Source: Desulfolutivibrio sulfodismutans DSM 3696 (GTDB lineage: Bacteria; Desulfobacterota; Desulfovibrionia; Desulfovibrionales; Desulfovibrionaceae). Taken from it: DNA of 64,000 nucleotides. Positions within the stretch are counted from its first letter, which is position 1, and the number at the start of each line of letters is the position of its first letter. A program made the position numbers and the translations under genes. Under the pieces are notes generated by a model. That model made no database searches. It was not told the DNA's origin and saw only the letters and a program-made list of their open reading frames with translations. The DNA lies in the NCBI RefSeq assembly GCF_013376455.1, contig NZ_CP045504.1:3803001-3867000 (forward strand), given 5' to 3'. Shown here one piece after another: positions 17,349 to 24,911 of this stretch.

Positions 17349-19248
17349 TCGTTTGCTCCAGGTTCTGCGCGCCGGGCTCTGCGTCATCCGGGAAGGTCAG
17401 TTCCACGCGCGTTCCCTGGCCGGGTGCGGAGGAAATGGACAGGGAACCGCCGTGATCGCGCATGATTTTATGGACAATGGCCAGGCCCAGGCCCGAGCCG
17501 TGTTTTTTGGTCGTGTGGAAGGGTTCGAGAACCTTTTGCAGGTCTTCCGGCTCGATGCCGCAGCCGTTGTCGGCGACGGTCAGGGTGACCCGGCCGGGCG
17601 CGGGGGCGGCGCTCTCCAGGGTGATGGTCCCGCCGGTTTCCGGCAGGGCGGCCAGACTGTTGAGGATGAGGTTGATCAGGGCCTGCTTGAGGGCGTCGAG
17701 GTCGGCAACGATGGTTGCGACGGAGAAGTCTGTGGAGATGGCGGCATGTTTATGCTCGATGTCGAATCGCAGGATCTGGGCCAGATCCCTGGCGAACGTC
17801 GGCAAATCCACGGGTTCGGGAGAAAGCTGGCGGGGCCTGGACAAAAAGAGCAGGTCGGCCACCACCCGGTTAAGCCTGTCGGCCTCATGGACCATGGTCA
17901 GGGCGTAGGTCTCTTCGGGTTCGCGGCCTTTGAGCTTGGAGGCGAAGAACTGGGCGAATCCGCGCAGGGAGCTTAAGGGATTTCGAATCTCATGGGCCAC
18001 GCCTGCGGCCAGACGCCCGATGGCGGCCAGCTTCGTGGCCTCGGCCAGATCGCGCTCCAGGCGGCGGATGCGGGTGCGGTCGCGCAGCAGGATGAGCTTC
18101 TCCGGCGTGTTTTGCGGGCCGGTCTCCGGGGCAGGCCCCACGGGCACCCCCCGCAACTCGAGGCTCAGTCCTCCGTGTTCGAGAAGCCTCCAGGCGTCGT
18201 CGCTGGGGCCGGTGGACAGTGGCGGCTGCCCGGGTTGGGCCGACTCCACGATGTCGGCCCAGGCCGCGCCCATGATGTCGCCGCTGGCGCGGCCCGTCAT
18301 CTGGGCGAGCAGTTCCTGAGCCGCCGGGTTGAAGGCCGTGATCCGGCCTGTGGCGTCGAGGGTGACCAGTCCGTCGGGCATGTGGTCCAGCAGCCGGGAA
18401 TGGAAGGATTCCAGTTGGGTCAGGCGTCTGCCCTGTTCCCGGCGGCGGGTGGCGGCCACCACCAGGACCAGGGAAAAGGCGGCCACGGCCAGGACATATC
18501 CGGCCTGGAGGATGGCTGCCCGGCGCACGTCGAAATACGGCCCTTCGTAGTCTTCGAGATTGAGGCCGAGCAGGATGAAGGGCCTCGGGCGCGGGATGAA
18601 ATGGCCCGGGAACGCAAAGAACGGGGGCGGCGGCATGGACGGCGCCTGGAAGGACGGCAGATTGGGCAGCGTCGGCTTGGCCGGAAAAAGCGAAGAGCCC
18701 GGCATGGGGGGCGGACCCGGAAAAGGCGGCATCCCCGGCGGGAAAGGAGGCGGCAGGGGGAAAAACGGGCCGCGCGCGTCGGGCTCCAGGTCCGGATGGG
18801 CCTGGGTGAAGTAGAGCAACAATTTCTGATCGGCATAGGCCTGGGTGACAAACCACTCCCCATCGGTCTCCAGGCGTTCCACGATGTCGGGGGGCAGGTC
18901 GAAGGCCGGGACTCCCTGGGGCGAAGAAAAAACGATGTTGCGTCCGGTCTCGTCGTACAGGGCCAGAAGCGCCACCTCATGGATGGAGGTCATCTCCTTG
19001 AAATAGTCTCCGACCAGGGCCCGGGCGGCCTCGGGGCTGTCCGGACGGGCGCGCATGATCGCCCTGGTCAGGCTGGTCTGGATGCCGCGCAGGGTGCCCT
19101 TGGCCGAGAGCCGGATGTGGTTGTCAATGAGCGCACGCTGACTCTCCAGGTTGCGCCAGGTGAGATACACCAGGCTGGCGCCCAAAAGAACCAGTGCCAG
19201 GGCCGCCGGGAGCAGGGGGCGGCTTTCCCGAGAGATGCCTATGTTCAT
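17341..19248 (-). CDS. ZraS-like sensor histidine kinase with Pro-rich periplasmic insert
   Basis: A membrane kinase of 635 residues. TM1 is at about 12-30 and TM2 at about 248-266. The periplasmic sensor between them holds a striking insert at about 164-222, rich in Pro, Phe and Gly (PLPPPFPPGMPPFPGPPP) and ending PGHFIPRPRPF. A PAS domain follows (about 281-395). The HisKA motif is HEIRNPLSSLRGF, and the ATPase domain has the N box (ALINLILNSLAAL), DNGCGI and GSGLGLAI. The order zraP-like, DUF4405, kinase, regulator argues for sensing metal or envelope stress. It is 31 bases from the DUF4405 gene and overlaps the regulator. Confidence 0.9.
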   Translation of the reverse strand: MNIGISRESRPLLPAALALVLLGASLVYLTWRNLESQRALIDNHIRLSAKGTLRGIQTSLTRAIMRARPDSPEAARALVGDYFKEMTSIHEVALLALYDETGRNIVFSSPQGVPAFDLPPDIVERLETDGEWFVTQAYADQKLLLYFTQAHPDLEPDARGPFFPLPPPFPPGMPPFPGPPPMPGSSLFPAKPTLPNLPSFQAPSMPPPPFFAFPGHFIPRPRPFILLGLNLEDYEGPYFDVRRAAILQAGYVLAVAAFSLVLVVAATRRREQGRRLTQLESFHSRLLDHMPDGLVTLDATGRITAFNPAAQELLAQMTGRASGDIMGAAWADIVESAQPGQPPLSTGPSDDAWRLLEHGGLSLELRGVPVGPAPETGPQNTPEKLILLRDRTRIRRLERDLAEATKLAAIGRLAAGVAHEIRNPLSSLRGFAQFFASKLKGREPEETYALTMVHEADRLNRVVADLLFLSRPRQLSPEPVDLPTFARDLAQILRFDIEHKHAAISTDFSVATIVADLDALKQALINLILNSLAALPETGGTITLESAAPAPGRVTLTVADNGCGIEPEDLQKVLEPFHTTKKHGSGLGLAIVHKIMRDHGGSLSISSAPGQGTRVELTFPDDAEPGAQNLEQTNA

Positions 19249-19279
19249 GGAAAAGCGGTCCTGGCCGCGTGTTGGGTGT

Positions 19280-20755
19280 TCATGGGGTCAGGATGATGCG
19301 CATGACCTCGTCCGGGGTCACATTGTTTTCCAGGGCCAATTCCTGGAAGGTCATGTCGCCGAAGGCCGTGATGCCCTTGGCCCCCAGCCGGTCCACAGCC
19401 AGTGTCAGGGGCAGGTCGAACTCGCGGCAAAAGGTGGAGAGCATGGTCTTTTCCAGGTCCGGAGGGGGCACCACCAAGCCGCTTTGGGCGGGCGAGGCGG
19501 GCCGTTCCAGGCCGGGCTGCCAGGTTTCCTGGGGCAATATGCCGGTCTGGGCCGGAAACTGGTTCGCGGTCTGGGGGAAGGACTGCACAGGAACCTGACC
19601 CGGCGTCTGGATGGGAACCTGGCCAGGGGTCTGGGGCGCCGGTTGTCCCGGAGTCAGGGCCGGAACCTGGCCCGGGACGAGCGCGGGGGCCTGGGCCTGG
19701 GGCTGAAACGGCTTCTGGGTCTGGGCCGGAATAAAGGGTTGCGCCGTGGCCTGGGGTTGCGCTGCGGCCGGGGGAGGCGTCTGAACCGGGGCCTGGGCCG
19801 GAGCCTGGGCCTGGGCCGGAGTCTGGACCGGAGTCTGGACGGGTTTTTGGGCCTGGGTCTGGGCCGGACGCTTGATGGGGGTGTCCGAGCGCAGGGATTC
19901 GTAGACATCAATGGGCAACAGCCCGTTTTTATCCGCGATTTCCTTCAGCGTCATGGAGGCCGGGGCGTCGATGCCTCCGGCTTTGAGCTTGTCGGTCATG
20001 CGGGCCAGATCCAGGCCGTATTCCTCGCAGATATCCGACAGGCGGCGCTTGCCCAGGCCCGGGGGCGGATCCGAAGGCAGCACGACCGAGGTCAAAAGGC
20101 GCGGAGGCTGGATCTGGGCCGGGGCGCTGGTGGAGGGCACGGTGACCGTACGCGAGGCCTCCCAGGCATGCTTGAGGGCCTCGTAGACCCCGCCGGGGGC
20201 CAGGCCGTTGTCCTTGGCGATGTCTTTGAGCGTCTGTTCCGTCGAGGCCAGGCGGATGTTTTTTTGGGCCAGGGCGGCCTTGGCCCGCTCCAGGTCGATG
20301 CCGAAGCGACGGCAGAATTCGTCCAGCGGGGTCAGCTCGGCGTGGCCGTAAGGGGGTTCGCCGTAGGTCTCGGACAGGCTGTCCTTGATGGCGGTGGACG
20401 TGTCGAGGATCTGGGCCATGGGCGGCAGCCCCAGAAGGGTTCCGACAAAGACGAAAAGCGTCAGGGCGACGGAGGCTAGAAGCGGCCGGTTCAGGGCCTC
20501 GAACTCCCCGTCCTCGCTGCGCAGGCTCTCCAGGATGGAGCGCCAGTCGAGGAGAAGGTGCAACGCCCCCAGGAGCAGGAGGAAAAAGCCCATGGTCACA
20601 TGCACATCGATCAGGCGGTCCCGGGTGAGTCCGAAAATGGTCCAGTCGGCCCAGGCGGCCACCCGTGCATAGGGGGAAAGATACAGGAACACGCTGGTCA
20701 AAAAGATGCAGAAGAAGGTCAGGACCAGGGTCAGGTTCACGATTTTTCGAAACAT
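19280..20755 (-). CDS. DUF4405 membrane protein with three repeated Cys-containing modules
   Basis: A protein of 491 residues. Three helices lie at about 5-27, 50-71 and 93-113. His52 and His66 in helix 2 (DVHVTMGFF and ALHLLLD) resemble the haem-type histidines of cytochrome-b-like DUF4405 domains. Three copies of a module of about 52 residues follow, at about 143-195, 238-290 and 437-489. Each has a Cys in the first helix (DEFCRRF, SDICEEY, STFCREF), a GI turn, then T..(I/L)A..NGL/NNV.P..V. A Gln/Pro/Ala-rich linker of about 140 residues separates modules 2 and 3. The role is unknown. It is the second gene of the zraP-like operon, and GGAG supports the ATG at 20755. Confidence 0.8.
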   Translation of the reverse strand: MFRKIVNLTLVLTFFCIFLTSVFLYLSPYARVAAWADWTIFGLTRDRLIDVHVTMGFFLLLLGALHLLLDWRSILESLRSEDGEFEALNRPLLASVALTLFVFVGTLLGLPPMAQILDTSTAIKDSLSETYGEPPYGHAELTPLDEFCRRFGIDLERAKAALAQKNIRLASTEQTLKDIAKDNGLAPGGVYEALKHAWEASRTVTVPSTSAPAQIQPPRLLTSVVLPSDPPPGLGKRRLSDICEEYGLDLARMTDKLKAGGIDAPASMTLKEIADKNGLLPIDVYESLRSDTPIKRPAQTQAQKPVQTPVQTPAQAQAPAQAPVQTPPPAAAQPQATAQPFIPAQTQKPFQPQAQAPALVPGQVPALTPGQPAPQTPGQVPIQTPGQVPVQSFPQTANQFPAQTGILPQETWQPGLERPASPAQSGLVVPPPDLEKTMLSTFCREFDLPLTLAVDRLGAKGITAFGDMTFQELALENNVTPDEVMRIILTP

Positions 20756-20861
20756 GGGGTTCTCCGGATGATGGCGGCGTGGACAGGGCTTACGCCGCGC
20801 GTGTCCGGGGAGCATAGCAGGAGTTTCGTTCGGTCACAATTTACCGGGCCCTGGCTTTAGT

Positions 20862-20898
20862 GGCGGGGTTCCGGGGAGGGCGTCCCGAAACCCCGCAC
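20862..20898 (-). terminator. Hairpin between the zraP-like and DUF4405 genes, possible attenuator
   Basis: GGCGGGGTT..CGGG pairs with CCCG..AACCCCGC across 20862-20898, with one or two mismatches. No T run follows on the minus strand. It sits in the 166-base gap after the zraP-like gene and could give the small periplasmic protein a higher dose than the kinase genes. Confidence 0.45.
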
Positions 20899-20921
20899 CA
20901 TGGAGGGAGGGTGATCGACGT

Positions 20922-21374
20922 TTATCCGGGGAATCCCGGAGGGCCCATGTGGCTGTGTCCGCCGGGACCGCCAGGGGGCAGGATGACGCCGGTTTCCTTG
21001 ATGACCTTGCGTCTGGCCTCGACCTTGATCTTCTCCAGGGCCGTACGCACCTTGGAGATTTCCTCGATCTGGGCAGTGATGGCCGCGTCGTCTGACTTGA
21101 CGTCCACCACCAGGGCTTCAAGCTTGGCCTTTTGCACCTTGAGCTCCTGGATCAGAGGAAAAAGCTTTGTTTCGGTTTCGTCCATGATCCGGTCAACGGC
21201 CTGGCATTTCTCGGGGGAAACGCCGGGCATCATGAAGGGGGGTGGTCCGTCGGGGCCGCCAGGGCCGCCGTGACCGCCAGGGCCTCCCGGCCCGCCCGGC
21301 TGGGCTTGGGCCAGGTTGGCGACGCAAAACATGACGGCTGCGATCAGAAACAAGGTTTTCATCTTTATCCGCAT
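20922..21374 (-). CDS. ZraP/Spy-like periplasmic metal-binding protein
   Basis: A small exported protein of 150 residues. The signal peptide covers about 1-24 ([17 protein letters not shown]). The mature N-terminus is Gly/Pro/His-rich ([17 protein letters not shown]). A helical core of about 75 residues follows ([21 protein letters not shown]-type, then [16 protein letters not shown]). A second metal-binding-like tail has [13 protein letters not shown]. This is the layout of ZraP and related heavy-metal-resistance chaperones, which bind zinc and act with ZraS/ZraR. GGAG supports the ATG at 21374. A sigma-54 promoter stands just upstream. Confidence 0.85.
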   Translation of the reverse strand: MRIKMKTLFLIAAVMFCVANLAQAQPGGPGGPGGHGGPGGPDGPPPFMMPGVSPEKCQAVDRIMDETETKLFPLIQELKVQKAKLEALVVDVKSDDAAITAQIEEISKVRTALEKIKVEARRKVIKETGVILPPGGPGGHSHMGPPGFPG

Positions 21375-21404
21375 GGTCGCACTCCTTTGCGTTTGTCGGG
21401 ATAT

Positions 21405-21421
21405 AGCAGCATCCGTGCCAA
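21405..21421 (-). promoter_or_regulatory. Sigma-54 promoter of the zraP-like operon
   Basis: Read on the minus strand the site is TTGGCACGGATGCTGCT. It has the -24 element TTGGCACG and a -12 element CTGCT, with exactly ten bases between the GG and GC pairs, as sigma-54 requires. It starts about 30 bases before the zraP-like ATG. The operon itself encodes a GAFTGA activator. Confidence 0.85.
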
Positions 21422-21466
21422 GAAGAAAAACGAATGTTTTTAAATTGTTAAGATTCAGGTGGCCGA

Positions 21467-21521
21467 CTTGTGCAAGGGTCTTGTGCAGATTTCCGGGAAA
21501 ACTCCTGCAAGAAGTTGCACA
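21467..21521. promoter_or_regulatory. Repeated TGTGCAA boxes, likely activator (enhancer) sites
   Basis: CTTGTGCA occurs at 21467-21474 and again at 21480-21487. TGCAAGAAGTTGCACA, with the box in the opposite sense, lies at 21506-21521. These boxes stand roughly 50-100 bases upstream of the sigma-54 promoter, the usual place for NtrC-family binding. The downstream ZraR-like regulator is the likely ligand. Confidence 0.6.
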
Positions 21522-21717
21522 TGTCTGTCTGGGGAGGCGGCGATTGCACCACACGGGTTCCGGCCAAAGCGCCGTCCGTGTCGGTCTCCCGGCGGCAAGG
21601 GAGGTGGCGGCGCGGTGCGTCTCCTCGCGGTTTGACAAGGTCCGGCAAAGGCATTACCTGCCCGCAAAACAGCCGTCAGAACGGGTTGGACGGCGGACAT
21701 TCCTTAAGGAGCACGAC

Positions 21718-21939
21718 ATGCGCGAGAAGGTCCAGGCGGCGCTTGACAAGGTGCGGCCCACACTTCAGGCCGACGGCGGCGATGTGGAACTGGTGGACGT
21801 CACCCCCCAGGGCATTGTTCAGGTGCGGCTCAAAGGGGCCTGCCACGGCTGCCCCATGTCGCAGATGACGCTCAAAAGCGGCATCGAGCGGGTGGTCATG
21901 AAGCTCGTTCCCGGGGTCAAGGGCGTCGAGGCGGTTTAG
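21718..21939 (+). CDS. NifU C-terminal-like iron-sulfur scaffold protein
   Basis: A stand-alone NifU C-terminal domain of 73 residues. The cluster-binding motif [18 protein letters not shown] has the CxxC pair that holds a transient Fe-S cluster for delivery to target proteins. The start [28 protein letters not shown] (in part) matches the family. AAGGAG lies seven bases before the ATG. It is 54 bases upstream of gltX on the same strand. Confidence 0.92.
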   Translation: MREKVQAALDKVRPTLQADGGDVELVDVTPQGIVQVRLKGACHGCPMSQMTLKSGIERVVMKLVPGVKGVEAV

Positions 21940-21993
21940 GACGGCGTCCGCGTCGCCCGGCATCATAACATTTTGAGAAGGCGCCTGATCCCC

Positions 21994-23397
21994 ATGACCA
22001 CCATCGTCACCAGATTCGCACCCAGCCCCACCGGCCATCTGCATATCGGCGGGGCCCGCACGGCCATCTTCAACTGGCTTCTGGCCCGGGCCTCGGGCGG
22101 CTCGTTTTTTCTGCGCATCGAGGACACGGACCAGGCCCGGTCCACCGAGGAAAACACCCGGGGCATCCTGGACTCCATGGCCTGGCTGGGCCTGTCCCAC
22201 GACGGGGAGATCGTCTACCAGAGCCGACGCTTCGACCTCTACAATCAGTATATCGACAGGCTTCTGGCCTCCGGCCATGCCTATTATTGCTCCTGCACCC
22301 CGGACGAGGTGGAGGCCATGCGCGAACAGGCCCGGTCCAGGGGGCAAAAGCCCAAGTATTCCGGCCGCTGCCGCGAGAAGGGCCTGGCCCCCGGCCCGGG
22401 CGCGCCTGCCATGGTGGTGCGGTTAAAGGCCCCGCTCTCCGGGTCCACCGTGGTGCATGACCTGGTCAAGGGCGACGTGGCCTTCGACAACGCCGAACTC
22501 GACGACATGGTGCTGAGGCGCACGGACGGTTCGCCGACCTACAACATGGCCGTGGTGGTGGACGACGCCACCATGGGGGTGACGCACATCATCCGGGGCG
22601 ACGACCACTTAAACAACACCCCGCGCCAGATCCTCATCTATCAGGCCCTGGGGCTGCCGCTGCCGGTCTTCGGGCATGTGCCCATGATCCTTGGGCCGGA
22701 CAAGAAGAAGCTGTCCAAGCGGCACGGGGCCACCTCGGTCATGGAATATGAGCGCGAGGGCTTTCTGCCCGAGGCCATGCTCAATGGTCTGGTGCGCCTG
22801 GGCTGGTCCCACGGGGACCAGGAGATCTTTTCCCGCCAGGAGCTGGTGCAGGCCTTTTCCACGGACAACCTGGGTTCCTCGGCGGCGGTTTTTGACCGGG
22901 ACAAGCTTTTGTGGCTCAACGCCCACTACATCAAGGAGACCCCGGACGCGGCGCTGGCGGCCATGCTGGGGGATTTCCTGGGACGCCTGGGGCATCCCGG
23001 GGCGGATGCGGACTATCTGGCGCGGATCGTGCCGCTTTTGAAGCCCCGGGCCCAGACCATGGTGGAGATGGCCGAAAAGGCCGTGTTCTTCGTGGTTGCG
23101 GATGGGGAACTGGCCCACGACCAAAAGGCCGTGGAGAAGTTTTTCACCTCCGAGGCCAAGGGGCACCTGGCGGCCCTGTGGGAGCTTTTCAAGACCGTTA
23201 CGCCCTTTGACCAGCCGTCGCTGGAGGCGGCGGTGCAGGGCTACCTGGACGCCACCGGGGTGAAGTTCAAGCTTCTGGCCCAGCCCATCCGGGTGGCGAT
23301 TACCGGAACCACGGCCAGCCCGGGGCTTTTCGAGACCATGGATGTGCTTGGCCGGGAGCGGGTGCTGGCCCGCCTGGAACGGGCGCTGGCGCTCTAA
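21994..23397 (+). CDS. gltX: Glutamyl-tRNA synthetase
   Basis: A class I aminoacyl-tRNA synthetase of 467 residues that charges tRNA-Glu. The HIGH-type motif is RFAPSPTGHLHIGGARTA near residue 7. The KMSKS-type motif is KKLSKRHGA near 240. The catalytic fold lies between them, and the C-terminal anticodon-binding region is complete. A Cys pair in CSCTPDEVE lies where many bacterial GluRS hold zinc. The ATG at 21994 gives MTTIVTRFAPSPTGH. A rho-independent terminator follows 43 bases after the stop. Confidence 0.97.
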   Translation: MTTIVTRFAPSPTGHLHIGGARTAIFNWLLARASGGSFFLRIEDTDQARSTEENTRGILDSMAWLGLSHDGEIVYQSRRFDLYNQYIDRLLASGHAYYCSCTPDEVEAMREQARSRGQKPKYSGRCREKGLAPGPGAPAMVVRLKAPLSGSTVVHDLVKGDVAFDNAELDDMVLRRTDGSPTYNMAVVVDDATMGVTHIIRGDDHLNNTPRQILIYQALGLPLPVFGHVPMILGPDKKKLSKRHGATSVMEYEREGFLPEAMLNGLVRLGWSHGDQEIFSRQELVQAFSTDNLGSSAAVFDRDKLLWLNAHYIKETPDAALAAMLGDFLGRLGHPGADADYLARIVPLLKPRAQTMVEMAEKAVFFVVADGELAHDQKAVEKFFTSEAKGHLAALWELFKTVTPFDQPSLEAAVQGYLDATGVKFKLLAQPIRVAITGTTASPGLFETMDVLGRERVLARLERALAL

Positions 23398-23439
23398 GAT
23401 GATGCCGCCGGGACTTCCGGCGATGTTGGATGAATGACG

Positions 23440-23468
23440 GCCCGGGGAGCGATCCCCGGGCTTTTTTT
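23440..23468 (+). terminator. Rho-independent terminator of gltX
   Basis: Nine-base arms, GCCCGGGGA (23440-23448) and TCCCCGGGC (23453-23461), enclose a GCGA loop. Seven T residues follow at 23462-23468. Confidence 0.93.
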
Positions 23469-23472
23469 GGTC

Positions 23473-23522
23473 TTGACGGAAACCTGTGGATGTGTACATT
23501 GAGTATCGAAGATATGTACACA
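23473..23522 (+). promoter_or_regulatory. Promoter and palindromic operator of the toxin-antitoxin pair
   Basis: TTGACG (23473-23478) and TACATT (23495-23500), 16 bases apart, form a plausible promoter. A perfect inverted repeat, TGTGTACAT (23491-23499) and ATGTACACA (23514-23522), overlaps the -10 element and ends 12 bases before the antitoxin start. This fits negative autoregulation by the antitoxin/toxin complex. Confidence 0.7.
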
Positions 23523-23533
23523 TGGAGAAAGTC

Positions 23534-23761
23534 ATGATCCAAACCACGGCGACCAATCTCCGGAGAAATCTGTTTTCCCTGCTGGAGAAGGTGGGCGAGG
23601 GAGAAACAGTGACCGTCACCAAAGGCGGCAAGATCGTGGCGCGTATTCTCCCAGAGCAGCGTCCCGACTGGCGGGCGAAGATGCCCCCAGGGCCGAAACT
23701 CCTGGTGCCGGCTGACGAGGCGTTTTCCCCCATGCCCGACGAGTGGGGCGATCTGGCGTGA
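23534..23761 (+). CDS. Type II antitoxin, Phd/YefM family
   Basis: An antitoxin of 75 residues. The N-terminal DNA-binding part is MIQTTATNLRRNLFSLLEKV followed by GEGETVTVTKGGKIVARILPE, the pattern of prevent-host-death proteins. The acidic C-terminal tail (ADEAFSPMPDEWGDLA) would wrap the toxin. The ATG at 23534 has GGAGA about seven bases upstream. An ATG at 23522 lies inside the operator and lacks such a site. Its stop overlaps the toxin start by four bases (GTGA). Confidence 0.85.
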   Translation: MIQTTATNLRRNLFSLLEKVGEGETVTVTKGGKIVARILPEQRPDWRAKMPPGPKLLVPADEAFSPMPDEWGDLA

Positions 23762-24153
23762 AGCGTTGTCTTCTCGACACCCATGCCATGGTGTTCTGGT
23801 CAACTGGCGAAAATATGTCCGCCGGTTTCCGGGCCGCATTGGATGATCTGGCTGGAAGCGGAGGGGTGTTCGTTTCGTCGGTGTCTTTTTGGGAATTGGC
23901 GTTGTTGGCTCGCAAGGGGCGGGTGGAAATCGCCGACGTTGCCATGTGGAAAAACCGTTTTCTCGAATTGTCGGGGGCCATACTGATTGATCCATCAGCG
24001 GACGAGATGATCGTATCCGCTTTATTACCGTTGCATCACAGAGATCCGTTCGACCGGCTGCTCGTAACCCAGGCCATGGCGCTTCCCGCAGCCTTGGTCA
24101 GCCGGGACGCCTGTTTGCCTTTATATGGAGTGGACATGTTCTGGATGGATTGA
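23758..24153 (+). CDS. PIN-domain toxin, VapC-like ribonuclease
   Basis: A toxin of 131 residues with the PIN fold. The acidic metal site is seen as LLDTHAMVFW (Asp near residue 7), SFWELALLARKGRV (Glu near 45) and HHRDPFDRLLVTQAM (Asp near 96 and 100). The pattern HRDPFDRLL is characteristic of the VapC group paired with Phd-type antitoxins. It would cut RNA, often tRNA, when free of antitoxin. GTG at 23758 overlaps the antitoxin stop, so expression is coupled. Confidence 0.87.
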   Translation: MKRCLLDTHAMVFWSTGENMSAGFRAALDDLAGSGGVFVSSVSFWELALLARKGRVEIADVAMWKNRFLELSGAILIDPSADEMIVSALLPLHHRDPFDRLLVTQAMALPAALVSRDACLPLYGVDMFWMD

Positions 24154-24225
24154 CTACATAAAGGAAAAAGAACCGCCCCTGAGCAGGCCGTCCGCGCCGT
24201 CCTCTCCGGGCCATGCGGTATGCCT

Positions 24226-24339
24226 CCGCCCCTTACGCCGTGCCGTCGTAGATGGTGCCGCCCCCGCCCCTTACGCCGTGCCGTCGTAGATGGTGCCGCC
24301 CCCGCCCCTTACGCCGTGCCGTCGTAGATGGCGGCCGAA
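24226..24339. repeat. Three tandem copies of a 38-base unit at the 3' end of flaG
   Basis: The unit begins CCGCCCCTTACGCCGTGCCG and repeats at 24226, 24264 and 24302 with an exact period of 38. Each copy contains the last codons and stop of flaG on the minus strand (IYDGTA, then TAA). Only the copy at 24302 is in use, and the other two are duplicated downstream remains. Confidence 0.9.
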
Positions 24340-24737
24340 CTCCCCTTCTTGATGGCCGCCGCCAGGCGCAGCAGTTCGTCGGACGGGATCTTGCGGATCA
24401 CCTTGTCCGTTGCGGCGTCGACGATTTCGGCCTGGACCGAACCGGAGTCGCCATCCACGCGCAGGTGCAGGGAGGTGGTGTCGGTGCGGATGCGGTTTTT
24501 GACGTCGCGCAGGGCGCTGGCGATGCGTTCCGCCTCAGCCGTGCCGAGGGCGTCCGAGGACTGGTTTGCTGTTGATCCGGCAGCTGATGCGTTCTGGTTT
24601 CGGGCGGTCGGCCCCGCAACCTTGGAATCATTCCAGAACCGGGCCGCGGCTGGGTCGCCCCGGGCGGATTGTGCAGATGCGCCGCCCATGTCCCGGACGT
24701 CGCTCGACATATTTGCGTTGATGATGATGTCCATCAT
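24309..24737 (-). CDS. flaG: FlaG-family flagellar protein
   Basis: A protein of 142 residues. The N-terminal half is low in complexity (Ala, Ser, Asn-rich). The C-terminal FlaG domain (about 65-135) reads ALRDVKNRIRTDTTSLHLRV, then IVDAATDKVIRKIPSDELLRLA, the family signature. FlaG affects filament length in several bacteria. No other flagellar gene lies nearby. The 3' end is tandemly repeated outside the gene. ATG is at 24737, with a second ATG one codon later. Confidence 0.85.
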   Translation of the reverse strand: MMDIIINANMSSDVRDMGGASAQSARGDPAAARFWNDSKVAGPTARNQNASAAGSTANQSSDALGTAEAERIASALRDVKNRIRTDTTSLHLRVDGDSGSVQAEIVDAATDKVIRKIPSDELLRLAAAIKKGSSAAIYDGTA

Positions 24738-24911
24738 GGCCGATCCTTTGGCCGTCGCCTGTCCGTTGGTGCAAGATGCGACTCCTTTTGCCTGTCTTAT
24801 CGGCTTCGCCGGGGTCGTTCTTTAATCCCAGGGCCGGGATCGTGGGCCGGATCGTGTAGCGTGGAGCGGATTTTGGCAGCCCAGTCAGAGGGATGCCCCG
24901 TCGGGGCCAGA

